From Lanius collurio (taxonomy: Eukaryota; Chordata; Aves; Passeriformes; Laniidae), in assembly GCA_020086605.1 (NCBI GenBank), contig JACBWW010000003.1, forward strand, positions 54,717,661 to 54,781,660: a stretch of DNA of 64,000 bases, given 5' to 3'. The position numbers and the translations under genes were made by a program. The notes beneath the pieces are model-generated. The model did not search any database and was not told the origin of the DNA. It saw only the letters and a program-made list of their open reading frames with translations. This document shows, piece by piece, positions 38,615 through 51,775 of this stretch (its first letter is position 1; every line of letters starts with the position of its first letter).

Positions 38615-41600
38615 AGGGGAAATACAGTTCAGAGCATTAAAATGGATTTTGTATTTGATTTACATGGCAGTCATTATTCATTTTAAGCTGGGTTGTTGTA
38701 TGGTCTTTAGAATACATTTGTCAGCATTATGTCTGCAGGCAGTTTTATAAAACCAGCTATAACGTTGGATAGACTGTAAATACAACTTGCTTTATTGTAT
38801 GATACTCTTTCTACTGCACAGCCGAGTGCAGCCATTTGAGAAGTGAACACAGCCTGGGTCACATCACTGGAAAGCACTGCTGGATGCTCCTGCCTGTATT
38901 CCTATTTGCTGGAGTTTCTTACGATTCCCCATCTCTCCTTTTCTTCACCTTTACCATGCTTTTTGAATGCTCCCAAGTTAACCTGAATCAAGTTCCCTTG
39001 TGACGGGCAACTTAAGATGGGTTTGTCTGGCTCTGCAGTGGCTAAACTGTGCCCAGGACATAATTGCTCTGTAAGCAGGCAACACAAGAAGGGTACATGT
39101 GCTCAGTCCAGGTTTTTGATCTGGAACAGACTGTAAAAAGGACATAGTGTGATGACATTTATCAGCACTGGCCATCTAGTTAACAACCCTTTGAAATGAA
39201 CAGGCAAATAACACCTCAAGCCTATTGTTTTAAGTGAAGTTGAAACAAACCTATAAACCTGTCCCACTTGCTCTGTCTTTGCTTGGAGATAACCCTAGCT
39301 GGGAGATTTTTGCCAAAATCTGATTATCTAACTGACAAGTTAGCCACCCAGAATACTTGCAGATGGCTGATGTGGCATTGTCCAGCTGTGAAAAGGTCTT
39401 GCCCATTTTTCCAGCTGTGGAAGCACAGACAGGGTTCCAGTGAGTTAAACTGCATAAGGAAACCAAGTGGTATTTACACCTTCTCCTTAAGTTCCTATGT
39501 TAAAAAACCACCTGTGGATGTCCTTGCTGAAAGACAACGGGGAGTACTACAACTGAATGTCCATGAGAGCAAAATTGATCAACAAGGTCTTCTGAGTAGG
39601 CCAAAGGGTAGGGAAAGTGGTGGTATGCTATGGATACGTTATGCAAGTCAGGATTTCTGGCTGTACCTGTTGTTGCTGTTAGTCTATGGGACTGTCATTC
39701 CCACAAATTTCACACATATTAAGCTTGATTAAAAACAACCAAAGGAGTATTTAACTCTCAAAGAATTCTTTCATTATGGAGAACACTAAGATGCTTGTTA
39801 CATTTACACTTAATGAAGTGCATAAAAGACAGTTGCTAAAATATGCTGCACTCTGGCATGTAGCTCAGTTAACAGAATTTGTGGGGGTTTTTGAAACCTG
39901 GACTCAACACCAAATCTAAAAAAAAAAGGCAGCCTTTCTGACAGTACTGATCGTATCTTGACCAAAAGTATAAGAGGACCAAGTAGGCTACAAATATCCA
40001 AGTAGGTAGAAAAAGCCCCTGTAGAAATTCTGTATACCTTGGCAAAAATTCTGTTAACTGTCTGATCTATTCCAACAGAGAAGTGGAAGTTTCCACCCTG
40101 AACTCAAATGTTGTTACAAGGAGGTAAAAGAGCAAATGAAGGAATGAATTGCTCATACTAAGCCACTCACTAGAAAATAGTAAACAGATAAGATAGAAAT
40201 ATCACAAAGCAGTACATGCTGCAAATACCAACAAGTGGCAGCAGAAGGATAATTAGCACTTCAAAGAATTTTTATTAAGACAATTAAAATAAAAAATAAT
40301 AGTCTTTCCTCAGGCAAAATGCACATTGAATTTAGACCTGCAGATGCAGGCAGAGTTCACTGCCTCCTCCACTCTGTGTATGGGCCTAGTATCTCACAAG
40401 ACTAGACCCGCAGCTATGCAACGCTGGAGTAGAAACTTGTAGCAGTTTTACATGGAGCTACACTGGGAAAAGCCTTCTTCTGAATGGAATACTAGTAAAT
40501 TTGAGATTAGATTTTATGAAGTGTGTGGGTGGTGGTATGTGTCAATTAGGTAATTCCCATTATCCTAGTGTCCCCGCTGACTTAGAATATACACATCTTG
40601 AATTCATTAAGTGCTATGTTGGTCTAGGAAGGAAAATGAAGGGAATGTTCTAGCTTACAGATAGAACTGATTCAAGGTTTAAGAACAGCACAGACTCAAA
40701 TTTTCATCATTGCACAGTACATTCAGATAGAGGATGTAAAGTGCTCTGAACCACTCCAAAACATGCTGTAGCAACCACCTGCTTTCAGTTCCGGTAGCTC
40801 AAACAAGTGAAGTAAGATAGACTTGTCAGGGAGAAGAGGTGAAATGAAAGATTTGATTACCCCAATAAATGTAGAAGGAACAATTAAGTTTGGCTGGGGT
40901 TTGAGAGAACAGATCAAGAAAAGCCTCAAACTCTCTCCATATTTTTGGACATGGTTGTGGTGCTTGTGTTTGCCTGAATATTGAGGGTGGGTCTAGATTA
41001 TTGTTTTGGAACTGCCTCAGGACAAGGAGCAGAGGGCACAGTTGATAAGAATGGAGGTAGTCCAACCTCACCTGCCTTCTGTGTACTCCTACCCAATATC
41101 TACAGTCTGACCCAAAAGGAAAGACTGTGCTGAAAAAGCTATTTATGCAGGTTAGCATGACCTTGAGCATTCACTGAGTTAAGATGAAACCTTTTATGGA
41201 CCAGCAGGGACTCTGTGGGACATGGGATCCTGCAGTGGTTTGGAGGCTGGCATCATGAAAAGGCAGGCAGGAGAAAAGCAAAGATGAGAAAAAACAGTAA
41301 GTGATAAAGTTAGCTAACATGCCTTTTGTGAGACAAATACAAAAAATACAGTAAAACTGTTCAACAGCAGAGAGAGCAGAAGAGAGGGAGCTGTAGACAT
41401 CAATTTCTCATTTTGATGAGACTTTCAAGACAATTCACAGGACAATGTCTTGAGCAAAGTAAGGTGATAAGTTACATGGTTGGTGAAAATATATAGACAA
41501 CAATTACATGACAGCTGATTGAAAAAAAGATGTTGCATTTCAAAGAGGATGTCTCATCAGGGATACAGTAAAGATCTGTCTGGAATCCATTTTATAGTTG

Positions 41601-44600
41601 TGGCATTTGGGGATCAGTCAAATGCTGGGTTGAAATTTTATTCAGATTCTAGGATATGGTAATGGTGCCACAACCTAAGCTTCCTAACTGTCTGTTATTC
41701 AGGATTGAATGATACTAGTTCACACATCCTTGAAACATTTCACATGGTTTTATAAAATGTTCTTGAAATCTTAGGATTCCATTGGAGGAAGTCTGGCTTC
41801 ATTGAGCATTTATATGTACAGAATCTGTATAGAATTAACAAACATACTCAGAAATATAAGTGGAAAACAGTTTCTGAGGACTCTTATTTTTAACAGAGGT
41901 ATGTTAAATGGGAATGCATTTCACTGGGCTTCAGAGTTTCTTAAATGGAGATTTTCTTACCTTTCTGCTAAATACTAAAGCATAATTAGTGTTGAATTTA
42001 ACAAGAAGAAAATCAACAGTGACCTTATAGCCATTAGAGTTGGGAAAAAGCCCTCTTCAGTTCTCTTCAGTTTGCAATTAGCTCATGGGTGGAAGTTATT
42101 AAAAAACTGCAGAAGTTACAAGCTTGGCTCTGCTGCTGGTCTCTTCTTTTAACTCATCTCCTCCGAAAACAACCAGTTTTTGAGGACTCTCAGAGTTGTG
42201 TGTTGGAATCTACTTTTCCAGAGTATTCTACTTCTATGTAAGTAATGTAAGACTGCTCCTTCTAGCATTTTAGCATTTGTGTGTTCCTGTTTGCAATGAG
42301 TTGTGGCTTGTCTGAATTTTACTGTCTGAATTTTACTGCATGAATATAATAATAATAGGACAATCCATGGAGGAGGCCTCTTCTACTCTTGAACAGACTT
42401 ACTGTGTTGTAAGAATGGCTTTTTTGGCTTTGATTCCAAATAACATAGGCTTAAAAGAAAAAACAAAACAGGTGTGCCTGAATAAACTCTCTAGAGTTTC
42501 ATTGATCTACTTGATTAATATAAATGACTTAAAATATGCTAAATAAACTGACATGTGCAGACAAGGTTTTTAAAATATGCAGCCCCTCCCTCTCAGAATT
42601 TTGGCAGCAGCAGCACAGGATGATGCCAGCTGGATTACAGTCTACTTGTATCAGGGCAAAGACAGACAGTGCTTTTTGATGGAGCTGTAACTCTCGAAGA
42701 AGTAAATAACCCTGGCTGTTGGCTGCTGCTGTTGTCTCTACAGCTGGGGTCATAAAAGGGACTGAGATTGACATTTGCCTGGATAATGCTATTCAAATAT
42801 TTTACCTGAATAAGCATTGATGAGCACGGTTTGCATTAACCTGGCTGACCTGGTGCTGAAGCAGGTGAGGATGCAAAGCACAGAACCTCTATTGCAACAG
42901 GTATAAAGGTGGGAACATCTTGCATGCCTCACCTATTTCTAAATCAATATGAACTATTTATCATCAGTCTAGATACAAGTCTTCTAAAGCACAATATTTT
43001 CCTGGGCAAGTTATTTAATAGTTTACCTCATACAAACAGGTAAAAGCTGCTCTGCTAGGATACAGTCCTATAGCATAGCATGCTTTGCAGCCTAAATGGA
43101 TCTAAGAAATTATCCATTATCTCCTTTCCTGCTTTTCTTAGAAAAACATGTGCTCCTGCATCTTGATTATTTGTTCTGCCTGTGGTCAAGAAGACAAATC
43201 AAGATCAAATTATTTAATATGAATTAAACTTGAGATAATTGCAATATCTTTTTAAACTTCTGTAAATGCCAAGGGATTCAATGTAGCTGAATAATTTTTT
43301 CCAACTATTTTAGACGTATAAGTACATGATAAATGTACAAAACAGAGGCATCACTTTACCAATACTGGAAATGTGGCCTTGTCTGCCTTGGAAAACATCT
43401 GTTTGTTGTTATGCAGCTGTGTTTTGGGAAAAGTAACCTTCAGAGCAGAGAAATACCAGTTCCATTCAAGCTTCAGGAGCAATTCAATTAAAACAAGTGT
43501 TAACTACTGGAATTTATGAAGTGTTTCCTGCCTAATCTTATGAAACATATGTAATTGCTATGGGTGGTTAAGACTTTAGTTTTATACCTGCCTGGCTCTG
43601 CTTGGTATTCTGAGAAGTAACAAATTAGATTTGAGGAAGTGGCTGGAAAACAAAAGGATACAGGTGTCCTGTGCAATGATGCTGAGTTTCTTGGGGCTTT
43701 GCTTGTTAGCACATAGGGTATCACCCAAAATTCACAGGAAGAAAACCACAAAGACAATAAGCTTTTTGTTTTATTTCAACACCAGGTTAATCAGAAAACT
43801 TCCCGCACTTCTTGGCAAGCTGAAGTCAATGCCAGGTATATTCCCAAATGACTTCTTCACTGGTTAGTTGTTTAAAAACCCAAAACAAACAAAGGGTACA
43901 GAGTGATCTATCGTGTGCAGAACACACTAGCAGAGACCAGCACTCTCCCCAACATTTACCAACATGCTACAGCAATGTATTACTGACAAGTGTATTTCTG
44001 CTGACAGATTCTTTCCACCACAATTACAGAGAGAATAATGGCAGAGGAAAAACACCCATATGTCCCCATTAACTTTGCAATCTGTCTAATCTGTGTACTT
44101 ACAAAGCCCTCATCACATCTCAGATATTATAGTGATAACAGGGGAGATTAGACAGACTTCAAAGCTGCAAGAGAAATACCAACGTTGATTCCTAGCCATG
44201 ATTAATTTGGCCAGAACCTCACACTCTTTTAATTTAATTAAGAACAGAAGGAGCAATCAGAGCAGCGACAAAGCAAGAGAGGGACCGAGCTGGCAGCTGA
44301 GGACAACATGGGCTCCCCAACAGGTAAAGATGCCCATGTGAGATCTGTCAGGCTGCCCAGGGAGCACACTCTGCTGAGGGTGGGCAGGTGATTCATTCTC
44401 CATGGGATGAATCCAACTGATTACAGCATGTGTTTTAGAACTGTAACTGCATTAAGCCAAATGACCATTAAATAATTACTGAAATTAAAGACTAATAATT
44501 ATAAAAATTGAAATTTATGGATCTGGCAGCTGCCTGTGATCATGCTGTCATGTTGCAGTATGTATAAAGCAGTCAGTCTGTCAGGAAAAGAGTAAATTGC

Positions 44601-46060
44601 TTCCAGTGGGCCAAGAGGGAAGACCATGCACCGTGACAGCTGCACCCAGCATAAGGCACCATAGATTCACACTCTTTTCCCACTATGGTAACATGCTGAT
44701 GTGCCAATGCCAGCAGGCAGAGCAGCCACAGTAATGCTCATCTGGCCACAAAGGGATGTGCCATGCAGTGAGTTAGCTTGTTTACAGCTTATTTATGCTT
44801 CTTTCAGTGATTAAATCCCTCTTCTCCCTCCTCTGCTGCCAGAACCAGATGTCTTACTTGCACACCCGACTTCTGTGGTTCCTGGCCAAATATGGGTTTG
44901 CTGCACATGCAGCATGTTCTGTTCTGCCACTTTGGTACAACACACATGCACCCTATGCATCTGTCATGCTGGAGGTGCCTCAGAGGGGCATATGCAGTTG
45001 TTCAGCCAACAGTCTGCTTCTTTTTCAGCCTGAGGAAAGTGGCTGCTGGCAGTGGGAGGAGGTATTTTGGTTCTGGCCTGTGCAAAGACTGTGCATGTCC
45101 AGAGGCACACTTGCAACTACCTCAGCTTCATTTGCTTTGCAGTAGGTGGCATCTTCAGCATCTTCTCCAGTGTCTGCAGGAGGGCAACTCCATATCCCAT
45201 ACTTGTGCTCATGTGAGCACATCTTGGTCATACTTCTAGTGTGCAAGATGTAAACTGTCTTAAAGTCCTACCTTAAAAAAAAAATGCAGAAGAGGAGGTG
45301 TTACTAAATCAAATCAGAATTGCCCTTATTCTGAAAACACATTCTTAAAGGATTCTTCCAACTGTTTAAATAACCAGGCTGAAATTTTGGTAATTCACTT
45401 CACAAGTCCCTGCTGTCATTGTGTGCACATGGCACAGGCCCCTGGCTTACCTAGAAGTCAGTTCTGAGCAGTTTAAGGTACATATACATCTAAAAGCTTT
45501 GAATGGCCTAGGGCATGAGTTTACACTGCCTTAATTATCATACATTATCTGTCTATATTTCCTCTCATGCCCTGTGGCCAATGCAATATAACTAATGACT
45601 CTGACACTGCAGGCTTAAGCTACCTCATGCTTACTGCAGAGCAAGGATTTGAAAAGAAGTGCTGTAAATTCACATTGTGGCTTATCTTAAGGTAAATCAT
45701 ACGAGACTGATCTGGCATAGGTTGACATAAAAGTGTCATGTTTCTCTGCAAGTTTGATTAAATCATTTTATTACTGCAATTTAAGTAAAGTTTTCTGTGC
45801 ACAAGCTAGTAAACACAAGTTTCAATTTTGCTGTTGTGGGCATAATTTCCCAAGAAACACAAATGAAACCAAACCAAATATAATAACACTTAGATGACAG
45901 TAAGTAAAATCACAAAGATTTTGGTTACAGCACACTTTCTTGGGTATACATGGCTTTCAGAGTGCATAGGTTTTTACACATTTGAGTATCTACAAGTCAG
46001 CATTTGGGGAAAGGCTGTGCTAACCGTGGTATTGACTCTTCTGCTGGGTTGTTTTTATTT
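38615..46060. other. Intergenic, no supported gene
   Basis: About 7.4 kb of AT-rich sequence. A decayed CR1 3' end may lie at 41,590-41,645. A purine-rich segment at 44,236-44,323 ends in ACAG|GTAAAG and could be an exon with a splice donor, but has no partner exon that I can identify. Open frames at 39,268-39,732 (154 codons) and 40,826-41,170 resemble nothing known. Confidence 0.55.
41590..41645 (+). mobile_element. Possible decayed CR1 3' end
   Basis: TTGTGGCATTTGGGGATCAG and AATGCTGGGTTGAA recall the CR1 segment GTGGCACTTAGGGACATGG...GTGCTGGGTT near the 3' end. The match is short and diverged. Confidence 0.35.
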
Positions 46061-46131
46061 CAGAGCTGTCCCTGCCTTGAGCAAAAGGTTGGACTAGATG
46101 TCCTGAGAACCCTCCAACCTGAATTAAACTA
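46061..46131 (+). mobile_element. CR1 LINE 3' tail, short remnant
   Basis: AAAGGTTGGACTAGATGTCC followed by CCCTCCAACCTGAATTAAAC matches the plus-sense CR1 3' end (GGTTGGACTAGATGATC...TTCCAACCT). The terminal octamer repeats are lost. Confidence 0.75.
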
Positions 46132-47594
46132 TGAGCCATTATCTGAGTTGGCCACAGAGTCTGTCTCCATAGGCAGCGAACAGCAACAGGCACTTGAAGG
46201 GAACAAGGTCTACTTCTCTACAGTGTAAGCATGAAATAAGCATTTTGTGTACTGTGCAATGCTGCTTTTATATCTCTGTTATCAAATGTTTCCTTCTGTC
46301 CTGCCTGACAGAATTCATTGGTGTCTGCACTGTCAACTGGATGGGTTTAGCCTTTAAGATACATTCATTAAAAAGAATCAGTATAAAAAACTTAAAAACA
46401 GTTTTGGGGAGCAGATACAGGCCACAGTCTTGTAATTAATTTAGAGTAAGCTGCCCATTTGATCTATTTTTAGCCACATTCACCTCAGTTTTCATATCTA
46501 CAGTGTTCTATGTAGCAGTATGTCTCCAAAGTGCTGTAGGGTCAAGACATAGAAAGAAGTGCTACTTCTACTTATAAAGACTATGAAATAAATAATTATA
46601 TGGGAAGAGGGACTTACAAAATCTAATTTCCTGTGATTCACTTGCTAGCTGTCACTCTTTCACATGCTCTTTCTGTGGATTTTGTGATTTCTAATAATAT
46701 GACTGATAATGTCAGATTCCAGACTTCACTCCCTTGGGTTATACAAAGCAGCACTCATCATGGGCAAGTTCTTAATGCTTTCTGTTCTCACTGATATTTG
46801 TGAGAAGCAGCCAAAAGAAGGTCCTGTCATAACCATACCATTTCTACAGAGTGTGTCCAGCTGGAGCAAATTGAAGTACTAGAAGAAAGTCAGCCCAGCA
46901 GGGATGCTGTAAAAGAAGCACTGGAAGTATTAATGCAATGAGTCCTAGATCCTGGTTAGTGATTTTTCTTGCTTCCTGCAAAGGACTTAGAAAATGTGTG
47001 GAGTTTCTTCATTGAAAGGAAAGAAAGAAAAGTGTGAAAACTGCAGAACTACAAAACATCTAAGGATCTCTTGAGAGAATAAGATCCCACATGATGTCCA
47101 ATAAAGGAGTGAATTGACCTGCCTTTTGCTACTCAGTGGGGTAGTGATAGCTTGTATTTAACCTAGTAAAAAAAAAGCCAGGGACTCTTCAGTCTTGAGA
47201 ACAGCTGATGACAGGGATCACACCTAAGCCCTACAATCTTCCAGACCAGGCTGGGTCCTGCTCCGTGTATCAATACCACCTGTGTCCGGCATTTTCTGGG
47301 GCAGGACTCTCTGGCCCATGACAACAACATGCCACAGACTGCACTTGAAGGATAGAGTATTATCATGTACCAAAGCTCAGAAACATGGCCTGGATCTCTC
47401 ATTTATTTAGTGAAAAGGTAACGACAAGGTTATTTTCCTCTAGGCAGTCTAGTAACTTATAGAAATCTTAGTGTTATTTTAGGAGAGTAAATTGGATTTA
47501 TTTGGCCAAGACAAATATAGAAAGTATAATATTTATTATAAAAAGTATAAAATTCTTCTTCCATAGTTGGAAGAGGCAGGGACAATTTGTGAAA
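46132..47594. other. Intergenic, no recognisable features
   Basis: Unique sequence; nothing recognised. Confidence 0.6.
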
Positions 47595-47650
47595 TCCATC
47601 CATCCATCCATCCATCCATCCATCCATCCATCCATCCATCCATCCATCCA
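47595..47650. repeat. (TCCA)14 tetranucleotide microsatellite
   Basis: Fourteen perfect TCCA units, 56 bases. On the minus strand it encodes a meaningless Met-Asp-Gly-Trp repeat. It is likely length-variable between individuals. Confidence 0.99.
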
Positions 47651-48725
47651 AGACAAAGCTGAAGCAGCAAATTTAGGCTAAATAAAAGTTGGGGAAGAAA
47701 ATGTACTATATATAAAAGAATTGTGTTAACTCCAGAGAAAAGTGGCATTTGCAACAAAGCCTCAGTAATACCAAACCTCATCAACAGCTTTCAGTGGTTT
47801 TGTCTCCTCTCTACCATCTCAACTCTTGCTAAGAAAAAAATTCAGACCAAATTTTTTAACAGACAGATTCACAACAGCTTGTGCATCAGGACATGTTTGG
47901 CAGTACGCGTCTGACAGGAATTTCTCTGCCTCCTAGAAAAGTTCTGCTAAATATTCATGCATTTGCCATTGAAAGAAACCTGATTCTTGGCCAAAATGAA
48001 GCTTATTAGCAGACATAAGAGGAGGGGTCCTTCCTCCCTGCTACAACTCTGATTATTGTAGGTTTTGCGTCACACCTGGTATCTGCAAACAGATGCTCTC
48101 AAACCCAAATTAATCTACTATGGAAATGATTTATAATTTGAGATATTGCCAATTCATGGCATTTTTTTGAAAGGTTGTTTTTAAACTTTTATGTAGAATT
48201 CATAATTTGTGGGAGTTTTTTCAGCACCATCTGTCTATCAGAGGTGACTAAAAAAAAATCTGCGTTTTAAAAAAGTTCAAAACTAAGCATGAATATTTCT
48301 TTTAACATGTTTTCTTCTTTTGATGGAGATCTCAAAAATATATTTACTATTAGTGAAAACTAGGATATATTATTAAAAATCCTAATTTGTTTGAGAACAC
48401 TTTCAATAAGAACTGTTTCATAGTCTATTTTTCTGCTGAAACCTTTTTCTAAACAGCCACAAACATGGCGAGGAGAGTGACACAGTAACAGGAAGGGCTC
48501 TGAATTTTTGGGTACTTAGTACCAGCTGCTGCTGAGCTATTTGTGCCTGGGGTCAGGATGGATGCATTTGGAACAGAGATGGAATGAACTTCCGTGTGCG
48601 GGTGGGAGCTGTCAGCACCTGCTTCAGAAAGGATGACTTGAGAGTTCATGTCTCTACCCCAACCTCTTGCTTAAAGGAGGGGCAGCTCTGAGGTCAGACC
48701 AGGCATCTCAGGACTACACCTAGTT
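47651..48725. other. Intergenic, no recognisable features
   Basis: AT-rich unique sequence; nothing recognised. Confidence 0.6.
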
Positions 48726-49110
48726 TAGTCTTGAAACTCTCTCAGGATGGAGGGATACTACACCATCCTGGAAACCTGCTTAGGTGTCTTCATGGGGAAG
48801 AAGTCACTATTCATATCCAGGCTGAACCCTGAACCTTGAATCTCTCCCCTTTCATCTTGGAGTCTTTCTTTGTCACGTCAAGAAGCACTGTTAAGGGCCT
48901 GCAACCATTTTCTTGAAAACCTCCCTAAAGATATTGGATGTGACCAGGGTCCTCCTGCCAAATCTGTCCCATGTCCAGCCCAACCAGCCCAGGTGTCTCA
49001 GACCCTCCACTCCAGCCCAAACCAACACCTGGGCTGAACTTGTTGCAGTTCATCAATTATGTCCTTGTACTGGGGAACTCAGTACTGGTCATGGTGTGCA
49101 AACATAGAGT
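48726..49110 (-). mobile_element. Old, diverged CR1 fragment
   Basis: Several blocks keep CR1 antisense order and spacing: CTTGAAACTCTCTCAGGATG, GGGAAGAAGTCACTATTCAT followed by ATCCAGGCTGAACC, and ATGTCCTTGTACTGGGGAAC followed by CAGTACTGG. It is much more diverged than the copies at 2.8, 4.7 and 26 kb, suggesting an ancient insertion. It lies about 0.6 kb beyond the HAS2 3' end. Confidence 0.6.
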
Positions 49111-49724
49111 AACAAGTACTGATGGCTGAGAAGCTGTCTCCTAAGTACCTGACCTGTGGCAAGCCTGTGTGAGATTTCACTTCACCCCTGTGTCTACTGC
49201 CCATAACCCTCAATGACAGAAAATACACAGCTACACTTCAGCTATGCCAGGGCAAAGGGGACTTGACAAACAGCAGCAGTGAGGAGCAGGGAAGGCTGTG
49301 GACCTGTCCTCCTCTGCTTCCCAAGCTATGGAGGGTGGTAATTACCAGTGGACAAGAGGGCTGGAAAACATCAGCTCCCATGTAAAGTACTTTGGCCATA
49401 AACTTCAAAGTTCTTCCCAAAAGGAAGTTGGATTGCTATTCCTGTTTTGTAAATCAGGAAGCTGAGGAAAAAGGGAAGGAAGTGTTTTGACTGAATTGAT
49501 CTAGCAGCTGCTGGCAGAGACTCTGAGTGCTGCCTATGCACTGTGCTGCCTCTCAGAGCAGGGACCAGCTCTGGTCGCCTCAGGCATGCATTGCACTCCA
49601 TGGGTGCTCCATGGCAAATTCCCACTTGGAAATCAGGCTGGTGAGATGAGAACAACAGCCTTCAAACTGCAGATCTGTGGCTTCAAAGTACGAGTGCTGG
49701 TGAGAAATACCATGAATTAGTCAT
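49111..49724. other. Intergenic spacer next to HAS2 3' end
   Basis: Unique sequence immediately downstream of the likely HAS2 poly(A) site; no feature recognised. Confidence 0.5.
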
Positions 49725-49741
49725 AATCTTATCAAAAATAT

Positions 49742-49747
49742 TTTATT
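49742..49747 (-). other. Poly(A) signal AATAAA, probable distal HAS2 3' end
   Basis: On the minus strand this canonical hexamer sits in an A/T-rich context and is followed by mixed sequence and then a G/T-containing stretch, which fits a cleavage site near 49,720-49,728. It gives a 3' UTR of about 2.05 kb. Competing hexamers lie upstream in the same UTR. Confidence 0.5.
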
Positions 49748-51586
49748 TATGAAAGTAACAATTATACTATACAACCTATATTGGAAATACATTGAATAAT
49801 TGCTAGAATAAATACAGGCAATTAATTCAATCTTTTTATAGAATGAGAAGATTTATTTGACATTTGAATGTTAACCCAAGCTTTAACTTACATCATAAAT
49901 AGTTAAAAGGCATAGTCAAGTTTTTTTTATTTTTACTGTTTCTCTTGCTTTTTTTAATACTGTTCTATTTTGTAATCAACATGAATCAACTCTCCAATCA
50001 TTAACATAATATTAGTATGACTTTCAAGCAATCCTGTACCTCAAGATAATCAGACAATAAGGTAGTGTGTGTGCAGTTCATTCTACAGCAGAATCTATTC
50101 ATGTCTGCATAAAAAAGAGAAGCTGAAAATGCTTCTAAGTTCTTTAAGCATCGTATGCCGATTTCTGCTTTACCACAGTGCTTTTAATACCAGAATCTAA
50201 AAAGGGCAGCTGGTCTTTCTGTTGCTCTTTATAAAGTATATTAGAGTTCAATGCCACATTCCTTTGGCTGGTGAAGGACTGCAGAATTTAGTACTGAATA
50301 TTATTTCTCAAAACCACTGTCCAAAATAAATGTCCAAGACCGATTATTAGGCACCAAGGAAGTGATGCATTTGCTAAGGCTTGATGTTTTCTGATTAAAA
50401 AATTGACTTCTTTTCTGGTAGATATGCTGTAGTTAAAAACAAATTATTGGGCTCAGTACTGGGGCCTGTATTACACTGGGTGTCTGAGAAGGTGATGTTT
50501 TTATTTTTTGTAAACTGTATGAACAGCTCTGCAGAAGTTTTATAGTACAACATACATGTTTTGCAAGTGTTGATAAGTTTTTCCTTCCATGTTTTTTTTT
50601 AATAAAAAATCTGAACTATTTTCCTTGCTGCTAGCAGATTATGAACACCCATGATCATCAGTGAATTCAATAGCAGTTTCAGGTACCCAATATTTTTCCA
50701 GATCAGAAGTTTTTGACTGCTCAGGTCCCATATAAAATCAGTGGGAGGCTTTCAATGGCATTGGCTTTTCCAGTGGCATGGAGGCCTGCCTTGCCGTATG
50801 GTTTATTGTGCATGCCAGGGATATTAAGCTCTCAACAGAGAAGCAAATTTCCCTTTTACAATGTTATCAAAAGAAGAACCCCAAATTGCACGTATCTACC
50901 CCTTTGGCCTTTTTTTTAATGCACAAATATGCTTGTATGCAAAACCTGACAATTTTGGGCCTTACTTAATAAATGTCTTAAAAGAGCACATTTAAATGCC
51001 TTTTCACAGAAATAACCATTCACTAGTTGCAAAAATGCAGAGAGTCTTTTTATTCTTTCTGTTGTGAACAATATCATTTCAGCAGAAATTTGGGGGGAGA
51101 ATGTGATTTTTTTTGACCCCAAATATATTTAAAGAGGCTAAAGAACAAAATGTTGGGGAGGCATCTTTTTTTTGGCAGATAGTAAAATATAAAATATGTG
51201 ATTTTAAAAAAAGTTGGCTTAAAAATACACACACACAAATAATACAATAATATAAAAATACAGCTCAGCCAATGGCCTCTTAAAATTTACCTTTGGCATT
51301 ACATTTGGCAGCCTAAAAAAAAAGACCCTTCCTATAAACAGAACTATAAAAAAAGAAAAGTTCATAAATTAGGTTGCAAGGGGTTGTACAGTCCTTTTCT
51401 TGATTCTCCAAACTCCCTTTCTTTCTGTCCACACACATAAGCATGACCAGTGAGGTATATAGAATGTAACACTGTCAGGCATATGCACAATAAAAAAGTG
51501 CATAAACATAGAAGTTCTCCCCTTTTCTTGTGAACAGGTCGTAACTGTGTGGTTTGCGTCCTTCCCCCCTTGGAAACAAAAAAAAT

Positions 51587-51618
51587 CTTTTTTTTTTTTT
51601 TTATTTTCTTTTTTTTTC
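51587..51618 (-). repeat. A-rich tract in HAS2 3' UTR
   Basis: On the plus strand a run of T's, one A, then more T's lies about 160-190 bases after the HAS2 stop codon. In the mRNA it reads as an A-rich tract. It could cause internal oligo(dT) priming and false transcript ends in cDNA data. Confidence 0.8.
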
Positions 51619-51775
51619 TCCTTACTTTGGCAGGATGAAAATGAACCCAGAGGAATATAAGTGTCCTATTCCCAGCAGCAGTGATCCATTTCCCTTGGCA
51701 ACATATGTCTGATGCCACAGATACTACAAGGTCGTTGGGTTGCTTTACAGCTCTGGGTAACTTCCCACGGAAACA

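Larger units (their letters stand above)
49725..51775 (-). other. HAS2: Putative HAS2 3' UTR
   Basis: This AT-rich region follows the HAS2 stop codon on the minus strand. It ends here at an AATAAA signal at 49747-49742, with cleavage expected some 15-25 bases further (lower coordinates). At least six AUUUA pentamers occur on the transcript strand (51369-51365, 50997-50993, 50974-50970, 50331-50327, 49900-49896, 49813-49809), as expected for an unstable, growth-factor-regulated message. Other AATAAA hexamers (51054-51049, 50505-50500, 49857-49852) could give shorter transcripts. Vertebrate HAS2 is known to give more than one mRNA size, but which site is used here cannot be decided from sequence. 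Minus-strand or plus-strand open frames inside this region are taken as chance. Confidence 0.6.

Noticed and set aside
47595..47650. CRISPR-like direct repeats
   Set aside because: This is a continuous tetranucleotide repeat without spacers, in vertebrate DNA.
47457..47784. Met-Asp-Gly-Trp repeat proteins on the minus strand
   Set aside because: Pure translation of the (TCCA)14 microsatellite.
51362..51718. 118-codon minus-strand frame after HAS2
   Set aside because: It lies inside the HAS2 3' UTR, contains a Lys-rich shadow of an A-rich tract, and has no homolog.
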